A stretch of DNA of 64,000 nucleotides, taken from contig NZ_FOJP01000005.1 in assembly GCF_900111835.1 (NCBI RefSeq), forward strand, positions 224,747 to 288,746, in the 5' to 3' direction. Under the pieces are notes generated by a model that saw only the letters and a program-made list of their open reading frames with translations, had not been told where the DNA came from and did no database searches. The position numbers were made by a program, and so were the translations under genes. Below, piece after piece: positions 37,100-47,011 of the stretch (position 1 is its first letter; every line of letters begins with the position of its first letter). Source of the DNA: Metapseudomonas otitidis. GTDB taxonomy: Bacteria; Pseudomonadota; Gammaproteobacteria; Pseudomonadales; Pseudomonadaceae.

Positions 37100-37666
37100 T
37101 CAGGCTTTCGGCAATGTCACGCCGACCTGGCCCTGGTACTTGCCGCCCCGGTCCTTGTAGGACACCTCGCAGGCCTCGTCCGATTGCAGGAAGAGCATCT
37201 GCGCCACGCCTTCGTTGGCGTAGATCTTCGCCGGCAGGTTGGTGGTGTTGGAGAACTCCAGGGTCACGTGGCCCTCCCACTCCGGCTCCAGCGGGGTGAC
37301 GTTGACGATGATGCCGCAGCGGGCATAGGTGCTCTTGCCCAGGCAGATGGTCAGCACGTCGCGGGGGATGCGGAAGTACTCGACGGTACGGGCCAGGGCG
37401 AAGGAGTTCGGCGGGATGATGCAGACGTCGCTGTTGATGTCGACGAAGCTCTTCTCGTCGAAGTTCTTCGGGTCCACCACGGCCGAGTGGATGTTGGTGA
37501 AGACCTTGAACTCGGCAGCGCAACGCACGTCGTAGCCGTAGCTGGACACCCCGTAGGAGATCACCCGGCTGTCGTCCGCGCCGCGCACCTGGCGCTCGAC
37601 GAAGGGCTCGATCATGCCGTGTTCCAGTGCCATGCGGCGAATCCACTTGTCCGATTTGATGCTCAT
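37100..37666 (-). CDS. dcd: dCTP deaminase
   Basis: The 188 residues match the Dcd family throughout. dCTP is deaminated to dUTP, supplying dTMP synthesis through dUTPase. The key region [12 protein letters not shown], the nucleotide-binding [10 protein letters not shown] and the catalytic Glu in [13 protein letters not shown] are all present. ATG 37666 is set by the conserved [19 protein letters not shown] start. It is a single gene in the divergent pair with the Ser/Gly-tailed protein at 37840. Confidence 0.96.
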   Translation of the reverse strand: MSIKSDKWIRRMALEHGMIEPFVERQVRGADDSRVISYGVSSYGYDVRCAAEFKVFTNIHSAVVDPKNFDEKSFVDINSDVCIIPPNSFALARTVEYFRIPRDVLTICLGKSTYARCGIIVNVTPLEPEWEGHVTLEFSNTTNLPAKIYANEGVAQMLFLQSDEACEVSYKDRGGKYQGQVGVTLPKA

Positions 37667-37839
37667 GGCGGGTGTTCCTGTGAGGCGAAATTTGACCGCG
37701 AATCTTACCGGTCGCGCACGTTCCGGGCAAAGGGCAGCGTCGGGTTCCGTGGCCTGCCGCCCAGCGGCAGCGCGAGGGGCTTGAAGCGCCCGGGCCGCCT
37801 GGGACACTGTGGGCCGCCCTCGTGGAGAAAGGACCCACC

Positions 37840-38580
37840 ATGACCATCTGGATCGTCATCCCCAGCCTGTGCGCGGCCGCCTTCGCCTTCAATCTGTGGA
37901 AGCGTCGCCGTATCGCCGCCCGGGAACGCCTGATCCGAGCGTTCCGCCCGCCGCCGCGCCTGCTCGACGAGCTGCGCAAACGCCACCCGCAGCTGAGCCT
38001 GGAGGACTGCATGCTGGTCTGCGCCGGGCTGCGGCAGTTCTTCCTCTGCTACCTGAAGAGCGGCTTCGGCTATGTGTCCATGCCCTCCCAGGTGGTGGAC
38101 GACCTGTGGCATGCGCTGATCCTCGACACCCGCGAATACCGGCGCTTCTGCCAGCGCGCCTTCGGCCGCTTCCTCCACCACCGCCCGGCCTGGGCGCTGT
38201 CCGGCAAGGCCCGGCAGGCCGACGCCGGCCTGCGGCGCTGCTGGTGGTACGCCTGCGAGCAGGAACGCATCGACCCGCATACGCCGGGCCGTGTGCCGCT
38301 GCTGTTCGACCTGGACCGGCGCCTGGGCATCGCCGGCGGCTTCCTCTATGTGGCTGATTGCCGGGGTGTGCGCCGTGACGACCGGGGCGACTCGGGCAGC
38401 ACCGTCATCTACTGCGGTGGCGACTTCGTCGGCAGCGACAGCAGCTACGACTCCAGCGACTTCGGCGATGGCCGTGGCGTAAGCGACAGCTCTTCGAGCA
38501 TCAGCTACAGCTGGGACGGGGACTCCGGCGGTGGGGACTCCGGCGGCGACAGTGGCGGATGTGGCGGTGGCGGGGACTGA
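37840..38580 (+). CDS. Conserved membrane-anchored protein with WHA motif and Ser/Gly/Asp tail
   Basis: A 246-residue protein. One N-terminal hydrophobic anchor (1-20) is followed by a compact domain. It contains [24 protein letters not shown], which resembles the VDxxWHxHixxxxxY core of glycine-rich-domain (GRDP/DUF1399-like) proteins. The last 70 residues are low-complexity: [20 protein letters not shown], then [20 protein letters not shown]. The tail is a likely surface or phase-separating stretch. ATG 37840 has AAAGGA upstream. The function is unknown; the domain comparison is from memory. Confidence 0.7.
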   Translation: MTIWIVIPSLCAAAFAFNLWKRRRIAARERLIRAFRPPPRLLDELRKRHPQLSLEDCMLVCAGLRQFFLCYLKSGFGYVSMPSQVVDDLWHALILDTREYRRFCQRAFGRFLHHRPAWALSGKARQADAGLRRCWWYACEQERIDPHTPGRVPLLFDLDRRLGIAGGFLYVADCRGVRRDDRGDSGSTVIYCGGDFVGSDSSYDSSDFGDGRGVSDSSSSISYSWDGDSGGGDSGGDSGGCGGGGD

Positions 38581-38656
38581 GCGCCCTGTGAGGCGGTCGA
38601 CCGACGGCGGGTCGCACGCCCGCTAGGCTGGTGCCCTCCCCGCCTGGAACGCCGCC

Positions 38657-39151
38657 ATGATCGACGCCTTCTCCCCACTGCTCTACATCACGCTCCGTGC
38701 GCAGCAGCTCCGCGGCCTGAATGCGAAATCGGGCCAGGTGCTCGACGAGCCGCCTGTGCTGGCGATCCAGACCCGCAACGGCAAACGCACGGTGTTGGCG
38801 GCCGGGCACGCAGCCCGGCAACTGCTCGGCCAGCCCGAGGTGGAGCTGGTGAACGGCTTCGAGCACCCACGCGCCCTGCTGGCGGATTTCACCCTCGCGG
38901 AGAGCACCCTGCGCCTGTTCATCCGCCAACTGGCGCCCCGGACCTTCACCAGCGCGGCGCCGGTGCTGGTCCTGCACCCGCTGGAGCACTTGGAGGGCGG
39001 GCTGACCCAGGTGGAAATCCGTGGGCTGTATGAACTGGGCCGCAGCGCCGGTGCCCGCAAGGTGCACCTGTGGGTCGGCCGGGAACTGACCCGCGAGGAA
39101 CTGCTGGCCCGGCAGTTCCCCACGGAGGGCGGCACGCTGCTGGCGATCTAG
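38657..39151 (+). CDS. MreB-like N-terminal-half protein
   Basis: This 164-residue protein follows the pattern of residues ~20-170 of MreB. EPPVLAIQTRNGKRTVLAAG matches the MreB strand EPSVVAI...SVVAVG. LADFTLAESTLRLFI matches IADF...EKMLQYFI, and GGLTQVEIRGLYELGRSAGARKV matches STQVERRAIRESALGAGAREV. The phosphate-1 loop (DLGTANT in MreB) is replaced by a Tyr/Leu-rich segment, and the phosphate-2 half of the actin fold is absent. It could bind MreB or be a degenerate relic. Homology is by eye. Confidence 0.6.
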   Translation: MIDAFSPLLYITLRAQQLRGLNAKSGQVLDEPPVLAIQTRNGKRTVLAAGHAARQLLGQPEVELVNGFEHPRALLADFTLAESTLRLFIRQLAPRTFTSAAPVLVLHPLEHLEGGLTQVEIRGLYELGRSAGARKVHLWVGRELTREELLARQFPTEGGTLLAI

Positions 39152-39190
39152 CGGACCCGGAGGCCCTCAAGCGCGCAGCGGCGCCCTCGG

Positions 39191-40285
39191 TCAATCGTCG
39201 CTGATGGTGATGCTCGGCATCGCCGTGGCACCCAGGCCGGCCTGGGCGATGCGCGCGCCGACGGTGCGGGCCATCTGCTGGTAGATCATGGCGATCTGGC
39301 TTTCGGGGTCGGCCACGGTGGTGGGCTTTCCGCCGTCGGACTGCATGCGGATGGCCATGGACAGCGGCAGCGAGGCCAGCAGGTCGACGCCGTACTGGGC
39401 CGCCAGCTTCTCGCCACCGCCTTCGCCGAACAGGTGCTCGGCATGGCCACAGTTGGAGCAGATGTGCACGGCCATGTTCTCCACCACGCCCAGCACCGGG
39501 ATGTTGACCTTGCGGAACATCTCCACGCCCTTCTTGGCGTCCAGCAGGGCCAGGTCCTGCGGGGTGGTGACGATCACGCTGCCGGCCACCGGCACCTTCT
39601 GCGCCAGGGTCAGCTGGATGTCGCCGGTGCCCGGGGGCATGTCCACCACCAGGTAGTCGAGGTCGTCCCAGGCGGTCTGGGTGATCAGCTGGATCAGCGC
39701 GCCGGAGACCATCGGCCCGCGCCACACCACCGGGGTGTTGTCGTCGGTGAGGAAGGCCATGGACATGACCTGCACGCCGTGGGCTTCCAGCGGCACGAAG
39801 AACTTCTGGTCGCGCACCTGCGGGCGGGTGCCCTCGGGGATGCCGAACATGATGCCCTGGCTGGGGCCGTAGATGTCCGCATCGAGGATGCCGACGCGGG
39901 CGCCTTCGCGGGCCAGGGCCAGGGCCAGGTTGGCGGCGGTGGTGGACTTGCCGACGCCGCCCTTGCCGGAGGCGACGGCGATGATGTTCTTCACGTTGGC
40001 CAGGGCCGGCACCTGCTCCTGGGCCTTGTGCGGCTGGATCACGCAGTCCACGCGGACCTCGGCGCGGTCGACGCCGTCGAGGTTCTCCAGGGCCATCTGC
40101 AGGGTCTGCGCCCAGCCGCTCCTGAACAGGCCGGCCGCGTAGCCCAGCTCCAGGCGCACGCTGACCTTGCCGCCCTGGATGTCGACATCACGCAGGCAAC
40201 CCGCGCTGACCGGGTCCTGGTTGAGGTGGGGATCGGTGAACTGGCGCAGGGTCGCTTCGACCTGGGCGCGGGAAACGGTGCTCAT
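39191..40285 (-). CDS. apbC: Iron-sulfur cluster carrier ATPase ApbC (Mrp family)
   Basis: The 364 residues begin with an MIP18-like domain (1-85, FTDPHLNQDPVSAGC). Then follows the P-loop ATPase with a deviant Walker A, SGKGGVGKST (106-115), LDADIYGPSQ and VVDMPPGTGD. A CxxC pair, C276/C279 (ICSNCGH), bridges the [4Fe-4S] cluster in the dimer. It carries and transfers clusters to target enzymes. ATG 40285 is divergent from metG, the usual mrp-metG arrangement in gammaproteobacteria. Confidence 0.95.
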   Translation of the reverse strand: MSTVSRAQVEATLRQFTDPHLNQDPVSAGCLRDVDIQGGKVSVRLELGYAAGLFRSGWAQTLQMALENLDGVDRAEVRVDCVIQPHKAQEQVPALANVKNIIAVASGKGGVGKSTTAANLALALAREGARVGILDADIYGPSQGIMFGIPEGTRPQVRDQKFFVPLEAHGVQVMSMAFLTDDNTPVVWRGPMVSGALIQLITQTAWDDLDYLVVDMPPGTGDIQLTLAQKVPVAGSVIVTTPQDLALLDAKKGVEMFRKVNIPVLGVVENMAVHICSNCGHAEHLFGEGGGEKLAAQYGVDLLASLPLSMAIRMQSDGGKPTTVADPESQIAMIYQQMARTVGARIAQAGLGATAMPSITISDD

Positions 40286-40362
40286 GGCGGGACTCCAGAT
40301 AAAGACCGAGCAAAACTGGCGGGTATCCTACCCGAGCCCTCCCGCCACCGGGCCCTCCGGGC

Positions 40363-40391
40363 GTGAAAAAAAGCCGGCGACTCTTTATAGT
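40363..40391 (+). promoter_or_regulatory. Candidate metG promoter
   Basis: GTGAAA and TATAGT are separated by 17 bp, in the divergent region between apbC and metG. Confidence 0.45.
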
Positions 40392-40431
40392 TGCCAACTT
40401 CCCTTCGTTCCGTATCCGGTAGCCCAGCACC

Positions 40432-42474
40432 ATGACCGAGCCCCGCAAGATCCTTGTGACAAGCGCCCTCCCCTATGCCAACGGTTCCATCCACCTGGGG
40501 CATATGGTCGAGTACATCCAGACCGACATCTGGGTGCGCTTCCAGAAGATGCGCGGCAACCAGGCCATCTACGTCTGCGCCGACGACGCCCACGGTTCGG
40601 CCATCATGCTGCGCGCCGAGAAGGAGGGCATCACCTCCGAGCAGCTGATCGACAACGTGCGTGCCGAGCACACCACCGACTTCGCCGACTTCCTCGTGGA
40701 CTTCGACAACTACCACTCCACCCACTCGCCGGAGAACCAGGCGCTGTCGAGCCTGATCTACACCCGCCTGCGCGACGCCGGCCACATCGCCACCCGCCCG
40801 GTGACCCAGTACTTCGACCCGGACAAGCAGATGTTCCTGGCCGACCGCTTCATCAAGGGCACCTGCCCGAAATGCGCGGCCGAGGACCAGTACGGCGACA
40901 ACTGCGAAGTGTGCGGCGCCACCTACGCCCCCACCGAGCTGAAGAACCCCAAGTCGGCCATCTCCGGCGCCACCCCGGTGCTCAAGGAGTCGCTGCACTA
41001 CTTCTTCAAGCTGCCGGACTTCGACGCCATGCTGAAGCAGTGGACCCGCAGCGGTGCCCTGCAGGAGTCGGTGGCCAACAAGATCGCCGAATGGCTGGAC
41101 GCCGGCCTGCAGCAGTGGGACATCAGCCGTGATGCGCCCTACTTCGGCTTCGAGATCCCCGACGCGCCGGGCAAGTACTTCTACGTCTGGCTGGATGCCC
41201 CCATCGGCTACATGGCCAGCTTCCAGAACCTCTGTGCGCGCCGCCCGGAGCTGGACTTCGACGCCTACTGGGCCAAGGACTCCAGCGCCGAGCTGTACCA
41301 CTTCATCGGCAAGGACATCGTCAACTTCCACGCCCTGTTCTGGCCCGCCATGCTCGAAGGCGCCGGCTTCCGCAAGCCCACCGCGCTGAACGTGCACGGC
41401 TACCTGACCGTCAACGGCCAGAAGATGTCCAAGTCCCGCGGCACCTTCATCAAGGCCCGCACCTACCTGGACCACCTGGACCCGGAATACCTGCGCTACT
41501 ACTACGCCTCCAAGCTCAGCCGCAGCGTCGACGACCTCGACCTGAACCTGGAGGATTTCGTGCAGAAGGTGAACTCCGACCTGGTGGGCAAGGTGGTCAA
41601 CATTGCCAGCCGCTGCGCCGGTTTCATCCACAAGGGCAACGGCGGCCGCCTGGTGGCCGAGAATGCCGCGCCGGAGCTGTTCGCCGAGTTCGCCAGCGCC
41701 GCACCGAGCATCGCCGAGGCCTATGAGAACCGCGACTTCGCCCGGGCCATGCGCGAGATCATGGCGCTGGCCGACCGCGCCAACGCCTGGATCGCCGACA
41801 AGGCGCCCTGGGCCCTGAACAAGCAGGACGGCAAGCAGGCCGAGGTGCAGGCCATCTGCGCCGTGGGCGTGAACCTGTTCCGCCAGCTGGTGATCTTCCT
41901 CAAGCCGGTGCTGCCGAACCTGGCCGCCGCCGCCGAGCAGTTCCTCAACGTCGCCCCGCTGAGCTGGAACGACCACCAGGTGCTGCTGGCCGACCACGAC
42001 CTGAACCCCTTCAACCCGCTGATGACCCGGATCGACCCCGTGAAGATCGACGCCATGATCGCTGCCTCCAAGGAAGACCTCGCCGCCCAGAACGCCGCCC
42101 CGGCCCCCGCCGGCAACGGCGAGCTGACCAAGGAGCCGCTGGCTCCGGAAATCGCCTTCGACGCCTTCGCCGCCGTGGACCTGCGCATCGCCCTGATCGA
42201 GAAGGCCGAGTTCGTCGAGGGTGCCGACAAGCTGCTGCGCCTGACCCTGGACATCGGTGACGCCAAGCGCAACGTGTTCTCCGGCATCAAGAGCGCCTAC
42301 CCGGACCCGAGCAAGCTGGAAGGCCGCCTGACCCTGTACGTGGCCAACCTGGCCGCGCGCAAGATGAAGTTCGGCGTCTCCGAAGGCATGGTCCTGGCCG
42401 CCGGCCCAGGTGGCGAGGAGATCTACCTGCTCAGCCCCGACAACGGTGCCAAGCCGGGCCAGCGCGTCAAGTAA
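40432..42474 (+). CDS. metG: Methionyl-tRNA synthetase with C-terminal tRNA-binding domain
   Basis: A 680-residue class I synthetase. HLGH in the N-terminal [14 protein letters not shown] is the HIGH motif. A four-Cys zinc finger appears as [17 protein letters not shown]. The KMSKS loop is KMSKSRGTF. An anticodon-binding helical domain is followed by an EMAP-II/Trbp111-like C-terminal domain from about 575 ([25 protein letters not shown]) that also dimerises. It is an essential gene. ATG 40432 matches the family start. Confidence 0.97.
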   Translation: MTEPRKILVTSALPYANGSIHLGHMVEYIQTDIWVRFQKMRGNQAIYVCADDAHGSAIMLRAEKEGITSEQLIDNVRAEHTTDFADFLVDFDNYHSTHSPENQALSSLIYTRLRDAGHIATRPVTQYFDPDKQMFLADRFIKGTCPKCAAEDQYGDNCEVCGATYAPTELKNPKSAISGATPVLKESLHYFFKLPDFDAMLKQWTRSGALQESVANKIAEWLDAGLQQWDISRDAPYFGFEIPDAPGKYFYVWLDAPIGYMASFQNLCARRPELDFDAYWAKDSSAELYHFIGKDIVNFHALFWPAMLEGAGFRKPTALNVHGYLTVNGQKMSKSRGTFIKARTYLDHLDPEYLRYYYASKLSRSVDDLDLNLEDFVQKVNSDLVGKVVNIASRCAGFIHKGNGGRLVAENAAPELFAEFASAAPSIAEAYENRDFARAMREIMALADRANAWIADKAPWALNKQDGKQAEVQAICAVGVNLFRQLVIFLKPVLPNLAAAAEQFLNVAPLSWNDHQVLLADHDLNPFNPLMTRIDPVKIDAMIAASKEDLAAQNAAPAPAGNGELTKEPLAPEIAFDAFAAVDLRIALIEKAEFVEGADKLLRLTLDIGDAKRNVFSGIKSAYPDPSKLEGRLTLYVANLAARKMKFGVSEGMVLAAGPGGEEIYLLSPDNGAKPGQRVK

Positions 42475-42490
42475 GCCGCGCCGTCTTCGC

Positions 42491-42523
42491 GAAGCGCCTG
42501 CCCGGTCACCGGCCAGGCGCTTC
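42491..42523 (+). terminator. metG hairpin
   Basis: GAAGCGCCTG / CAGGCGCTTC arms of 10 bp around a 13-nt loop that itself contains CCGG-TCA-CCGG. A short GTTT run lies after it. Confidence 0.6.
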
Positions 42524-42561
42524 GTCGTTTCAGCCCCACGAACACCCTGCAAGGAACGCCC

Positions 42562-43365
42562 ATGATCAAGCACTGGACCCTCCCCTTCCTACTGGCCCTC
42601 ACCGCCCTGGCCGGCTGCTCCCCGTCGGACCGCGAGGCGAGCGGCGGTGCCGCCCTCCAGGGCGAAGCCTCCAAGCCCGGCGCCTTCCTCGCCTACGAGC
42701 ACCAGGTCTCCATCCACCTCGCCGCCGAGGCCGTTGCCCCGCGCCTGGCCGCCACCCGCGAAGCCTGCAACGACGGCCGCTTCGGCAGCTGCGAGCTGCT
42801 GGCCATCGAGCAGAACCAGGGCGGCTACCGCGCCGGCCAGCTGGTGCTGCGCATCGTGCCCGAAGGCGTGGAGAAGATCGTGGCCCTGGCCGCCGAGGGT
42901 GGCGAGCTGCAAAGCCGCACCACCCGCGCCGAAGACCTGGCCCAGGCGGTGGGCGACAACGCCCGCACCCGCGAGCGCCTGGAGCGCCAGTACAAGACCC
43001 TGCAAGCCTTCCAGGAGCGCAAGGACCTGGCCGTCGCCGACCTGCTGGCCCTGGCCCGGGAGATGGCCGAGCTGGAGGTGCAGCTGGCCGCCAATGCCCA
43101 GGAGTCCGCCCAGCAGCAATGGCGCATCGCCACCAACCTGCTGACCCTGGACTTCACCACCGACCAGCAGCGCCCGAGCCGCCTGTCGCGCATCGGCGAG
43201 GCTGCCGCCGGCCTGCTGGACAACGCCACCGAAGGCACCGCCCAGGCCCTGGAGATGCTCGGCTACGGCATTCCCTTCGTGGTCATCCTCTTCCCCCTGG
43301 CGCTGCTGGTGCGCGGGCTGTGGCGCCGCGCCACGGGCCGCAACAAGGCCGCTGCCCAAGACTGA
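42562..43365 (+). CDS. DUF4349-domain lipoprotein
   Basis: The 267 residues have a lipobox LAGC at 16-19 and a periplasmic domain. A long central coiled coil (about 115-190, DNARTRERLERQYKTLQAF) precedes a C-terminal transmembrane helix (236-254, GIPFVVILFPLALLVRGLW). That layout matches DUF4349 proteins. The function is unknown. AAGGAACGCCC precedes ATG 42562. It sits between metG and the Rnf-like cluster but has its own spacing (104 bp) before rnfA. Confidence 0.82.
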   Translation: MIKHWTLPFLLALTALAGCSPSDREASGGAALQGEASKPGAFLAYEHQVSIHLAAEAVAPRLAATREACNDGRFGSCELLAIEQNQGGYRAGQLVLRIVPEGVEKIVALAAEGGELQSRTTRAEDLAQAVGDNARTRERLERQYKTLQAFQERKDLAVADLLALAREMAELEVQLAANAQESAQQQWRIATNLLTLDFTTDQQRPSRLSRIGEAAAGLLDNATEGTAQALEMLGYGIPFVVILFPLALLVRGLWRRATGRNKAAAQD

Positions 43366-43469
43366 ACAAGGGCTGGGACCAGGGTCGCCCCGGGGCGGCC
43401 CTGTACCCGCCCGGCGCCATCCCGGATAATACGCGGCCCTTTGTGAACGATCCGGCCCGTCCCGAATCC

Positions 43470-44021
43470 ATGACCGATCTCCTCATCGCGCTGTTGGGCG
43501 CCGCCCTGGTCAACAACCTGCTGCTGGCACAGGCAGCGGGTGGCGACGCCCAGCCCCGTCTGCAGGCTCTGGCCCGTGCCGGCGGCCTGATGCTGGCCCT
43601 GGGACTGCCCCTGGCCTGGCTGCTCGACCGCCTTCTGCTGGCGCCCCTGGCCCTCGACCACCTGCGCCCGCTGGTGCTGCTCCCCCTGCTGGCGCCCCTG
43701 GCCTGGGCCGCGCTGGCGCTGCTCAAGCACCTGCCCGGCACCGCCGACGTACCGAACGGCCTGTTCCCGCTGCTGCTGGGCAATGGTGCGGTACTCGGTG
43801 GCCTGTATCTGGCCGCCAGCAGTGGTTTCGTCCACGCGCTGGGCCTCGGCCTGGCAGGTGGCCTCGGCTTCTGGCTGGCACTGGGGCTGTTCGCCGACCT
43901 GATGCAACGGGTCGACGCCGCCGATGTACCCGCACCCCTGCGCGGTACGCCGATCACCCTGCTCTGCGCCGGCCTCATGGGCGTCGTGCTGATGGGCTTC
44001 AACGGCCTGGTGGCGCCATGA
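43470..44021 (+). CDS. rnfA: Divergent RnfA-like membrane subunit lacking the cluster cysteines
   Basis: A 183-residue protein with six hydrophobic helices. MTDLL...LVNNLLL and the C-terminal [14 protein letters not shown] [14 protein letters not shown] plus MGFNGLVAP align by eye with E. coli RsxA. RsxA's two cluster-ligand cysteines are gone: GLCPF is AQAAGGD here, and NCAVLG is NGAVLG (residue 106). The only Cys is near the C-terminus. ATG 43470 is used because the E. coli start aligns; GTG 43443 is an in-frame alternative. It is the first gene of the coupled A-B-D-G-E run. Confidence 0.85.
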   Translation: MTDLLIALLGAALVNNLLLAQAAGGDAQPRLQALARAGGLMLALGLPLAWLLDRLLLAPLALDHLRPLVLLPLLAPLAWAALALLKHLPGTADVPNGLFPLLLGNGAVLGGLYLAASSGFVHALGLGLAGGLGFWLALGLFADLMQRVDAADVPAPLRGTPITLLCAGLMGVVLMGFNGLVAP

Positions 44022-45400
44022 GCCAGGCCCTTGTCCAGCGCATCGACGCCCTGCTGCCGCAGACCCAGTGCGGCAAGTGCGGCCACCCCGGCTGCCGCCC
44101 CTATGCCGAAGGCATCACCAAGGGCGAGGCCATCAACAAGTGCCCGCCCGGCGGCCAGGTGACCATCATCGCCCTGGCCGACCTGCTGCAGGTGCCGGTC
44201 CTGCCGCTGGAGGCGCCCAATGGCCCGGTCCCGCCGCAGGTCGCCTTCATCCGCGAGGCCGAGTGCATCGGCTGCACCAAGTGCATCCAGGCTTGCCCGA
44301 CCGACGCCATCGTCGGGGCCGCGCGGCAGATGCACACGGTCATCCGCGACGAGTGCACCGGCTGCGAACTCTGCGTCGCGCCCTGCCCGGTGGACTGCAT
44401 CGACATCCTGCCCCTGGCCGAGCCGGACGCCAGCGCCCAGCGCGAGCGGGCCGACCAGTTCCGCCAGCGCTTCGAGCAGCGCAATGCCCGCCTGGCCCGT
44501 GACGAAGCCCGCCGCCAGGCCGAGCGCGAGGCTCGCGCGCAGCGCCAGGCCCACGCCCAGGAAAAGGCCCGCAACGAAGCCGCCACCAGCATCGACCCGG
44601 TGCAGGCCGCCATCGAACGGGTCAAGGCCCAGAAGGCCGCCGCCGGCACCCTCAGCGACGAACAGAAGCGCCTCAAGGTGGAGGCAGCCATGGCCCGGGT
44701 GGCGCTGTCCCGCGCGGAGAAGCAGTACGCCACCTACGGCACCTCCGACCTCGCCGCCCAGGTGGCCGAGCTCAAGGCCGCCAGCGAGCGGGCGGAAGCC
44801 GCCCTGGCCCAAGCCAGCGCCGCCCCCGCGCCGGTCACGGACGAGGCGGCGCTGAAGAAGGCCAAGATCGAAGCCGCCATGAGCCGCGCCCAGTTGGCCA
44901 AGGCGCAGAAGGCCTATGGCGCCGAACCGGATGCCGGGCAGCAGGCCCAGCTGGCCGCCCTGCAACAGGCGGTGGATGACGCCGAGGCCGCCCTGGCGCG
45001 CCTGCAGGCAGCACAGCCGGTCACGCCGCCCAGCCCGGGCGAGGCCGCGCTCAAGCAGGCCAAGGTCGCCCTGGTGACCCGTCGGGGCGCGTTGCGCAGC
45101 GCCGAGGCCCGTGGCGCGGACGAAGCCGAGCTGGCGCCGCTGCGCCAAGCCCTGGCCGACGCCGAGGCCGCCCTGCATGCCGCCGAGGATGCCTGCGGCA
45201 AGGCGCCGCCCGAACTGCAGCGCATCGACAAGCGCCCGGTGGACCCGGCCCTGCGCGCGCTGAAGACCGAGCTGGCCATGGCCCGTGCCGAGGTCAGCCG
45301 CCTGGAGCGCCGCCAACCCCGCGACGAGGCTGCCATCGGCCGCGCCCAGGCCCGCCTGGCCGAAGCCGAACGCCGCCTCGGCGAACACCCCGAGGCCTGA
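44018..45400 (+). CDS. rnfB: RnfB-like iron-sulfur subunit with long four-repeat helical tail
   Basis: A 460-residue protein. Residues 18-42 hold the Cys motif CGKCGHPGC...C of RnfB, and two [4Fe-4S] ferredoxin motifs follow ([24 protein letters not shown]). Unlike E. coli RsxB, it has no N-terminal membrane helix. From residue 135 a highly charged Ala-rich helix runs on, followed by four loosely similar units of about 55-60 residues (near 214-270, 275-332, 341-393 and 410-455), each with a pattern like KxxxAxxRxxLxxA...AExAL. The [14 protein letters not shown] segment resembles RnfC C-terminal repeats. ATGA overlap with rnfA. Confidence 0.88.
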   Translation: MSQALVQRIDALLPQTQCGKCGHPGCRPYAEGITKGEAINKCPPGGQVTIIALADLLQVPVLPLEAPNGPVPPQVAFIREAECIGCTKCIQACPTDAIVGAARQMHTVIRDECTGCELCVAPCPVDCIDILPLAEPDASAQRERADQFRQRFEQRNARLARDEARRQAEREARAQRQAHAQEKARNEAATSIDPVQAAIERVKAQKAAAGTLSDEQKRLKVEAAMARVALSRAEKQYATYGTSDLAAQVAELKAASERAEAALAQASAAPAPVTDEAALKKAKIEAAMSRAQLAKAQKAYGAEPDAGQQAQLAALQQAVDDAEAALARLQAAQPVTPPSPGEAALKQAKVALVTRRGALRSAEARGADEAELAPLRQALADAEAALHAAEDACGKAPPELQRIDKRPVDPALRALKTELAMARAEVSRLERRQPRDEAAIGRAQARLAEAERRLGEHPEA

Positions 45401-45407
45401 GCCGGCC

Positions 45408-46412
45408 ATGGCCAGCGCTCCCGGTTTCGACCCGCGCCCGGCCATGAGCCTGGTGCTGCTGGCGTGCCTGCCGGGCCTGCTGGTCCAGCTCTGGCACTAC
45501 GGGTTCGGCACCTTGCTGCAACTGGCACTGGCCATCCCCTGCGCCCTGGCCTGCGAGGCGCTGGTGCGGCGCCTGCGCGGGCAGCACGTCGCCCCGGACG
45601 AGGCCCTGTTCGGCCGCCCCTGGCTGGCCGAGGGCAGCGCCCTGGTGACGGCCACCCTGCTGGCCCTGGCCCTGCCGCCCTATGGCCCCGCCTGGCTGAC
45701 CCTGATGGCCTGCGCGGCGGCCATCCTGTTGGGCAAGTCGGTCTTCGGCGGTTTCGGCCGCAACCCCTTCAACCCCGCCATGCTCGGCTTCGCCCTGGCC
45801 CTGCTGGCCTTCCCGGCGCAGATGGCCCAATGGCCCGTTGCCGGCCAACCCCACGGCCTGCTGGCCGCGCTGCAGCAAGTGCTGGGCCTGGGCAGCGGCC
45901 TGGTGGACGGCTGGAGCCAGGCCACGGTGCTGGACAGCCTGCGCCACAACGACCGCCTGACCATCGACGAACTGTTCGCCCGCAACGCCGCCTTCGGCCA
46001 CCTCGGCGGGCGCGGTGTGGAATGGGTCAACCTGGCCTTCCTCGCCGGCGGCCTGTGGCTGCTGCAGCGCCGGGTGATCCGCTGGCACGCCCCGGTGGGG
46101 CTGATCGCCGGGCTGTTCGTCGCCAGCCTGCTGGGCTGGAACGGCAGCGGCTCGGACTCCAACGGCTCGCCGCTGCTGCACCTGTTCTCCGGCGCCACCA
46201 TGCTCGGCGCCTTCTTCATCGTCACCGAGCCGGTCTCCGGCCCCAGTGCCGACCGGGCGCGGCTGGCATTCGGCCTGGGCGTTGGCGTGCTGGTCTACGT
46301 GATCCGCACCTGGGGCGGCTATGCCGACGGCATGGCCTTCGCCGTGCTGCTGATGAACCTGGCGGTGCCGGCGCTGGAGCGCTGGGCCCAACGCGCGAGG
46401 CCCGCCCCATGA
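45408..46412 (+). CDS. rnfD: RnfD-like membrane flavoprotein subunit
   Basis: A 334-residue membrane protein with about ten helices. The FGRNPFNPAMLGFAL motif is shared with RnfD/NqrB. The covalent-FMN motif DGxSxAT is present (DGWSQAT, Thr173). GATMLGAFFIVTEPVSGP is the other conserved loop. ATG 45408 lies 7 bp after the rnfB stop. No room exists for rnfC between the two genes. It overlaps the next start (ATGA). Confidence 0.9.
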   Translation: MASAPGFDPRPAMSLVLLACLPGLLVQLWHYGFGTLLQLALAIPCALACEALVRRLRGQHVAPDEALFGRPWLAEGSALVTATLLALALPPYGPAWLTLMACAAAILLGKSVFGGFGRNPFNPAMLGFALALLAFPAQMAQWPVAGQPHGLLAALQQVLGLGSGLVDGWSQATVLDSLRHNDRLTIDELFARNAAFGHLGGRGVEWVNLAFLAGGLWLLQRRVIRWHAPVGLIAGLFVASLLGWNGSGSDSNGSPLLHLFSGATMLGAFFIVTEPVSGPSADRARLAFGLGVGVLVYVIRTWGGYADGMAFAVLLMNLAVPALERWAQRARPAP

Positions 46413-47011
46413 ACGGGCGCAGCCTCGCGTGCCTGCTGGCCGCCGCCGCTCTGGCGGTGGGCTTGCTCACGGCGCTGCACGCCGTGCTCGCCCCTCGCCA
46501 GCAGGCGGCCGCCGAGGCCTCCGCCGAGCGTGCCCTGCTCGACCTGCTGCCCACCGGCAGCTATGACAACCACCCCCTGCAGGACGCCGTGCCCCTGACC
46601 GGGGCTGACGACCTGGGCAGCCCCTCACCGGCCACCGCCTGGCGCGCGCGCCAGGGCGAACGCCTGGTGGCCGTGCTGCTGCCGGTACGGGCGCGGGGCT
46701 ATGAAGGGTCCATCGACCTGTTGCTGGCCATCGCGCCGGATGGCCGGCTGCTGCACAGCAAGGTCCTGGCGCACCGGGAAACACCGGGTATCGGCGATCG
46801 CATCGAGGCCACCCGCTGCCCCTGGCTGGGCGGCCTGGCAGGTCGGAACCTGGCGGAGCAGCCGGGGGAATGGCGGGTCCGCGCGGATGGTGGCGATGTC
46901 GACCAGATCGCCGGCGCCACCATCACCTCCCGCGCCGTGGTGGCGGGCGTCCAGGCGGGCCTGCGCTACTTCGACACCCACCGCGTTGCCTTGCTGGGGG
47001 CCACGCCATGA
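46409..47011 (+). CDS. rnfG: RnfG-like periplasmic flavoprotein subunit
   Basis: A 200-residue protein with one N-terminal membrane anchor (about 5-27) and a periplasmic FMN-binding domain. The flavin-attachment motif is GAT in DQIAGATITSRAV, with Thr as acceptor. ETPGIGDRIEA is the second conserved piece (usual ETPGLGD). ATG 46409 overlaps the rnfD stop by 4 bp (ATGA), and its own stop overlaps the rnfE start. Confidence 0.92.
   Translation: MNGRSLACLLAAAALAVGLLTALHAVLAPRQQAAAEASAERALLDLLPTGSYDNHPLQDAVPLTGADDLGSPSPATAWRARQGERLVAVLLPVRARGYEGSIDLLLAIAPDGRLLHSKVLAHRETPGIGDRIEATRCPWLGGLAGRNLAEQPGEWRVRADGGDVDQIAGATITSRAVVAGVQAGLRYFDTHRVALLGATP

Noticed and set aside
45400..45408. Possible hidden rnfC
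   Set aside because: Only 7 bp separates rnfB and rnfD, and no frame elsewhere in the window has RnfC flavin or NADH motifs.
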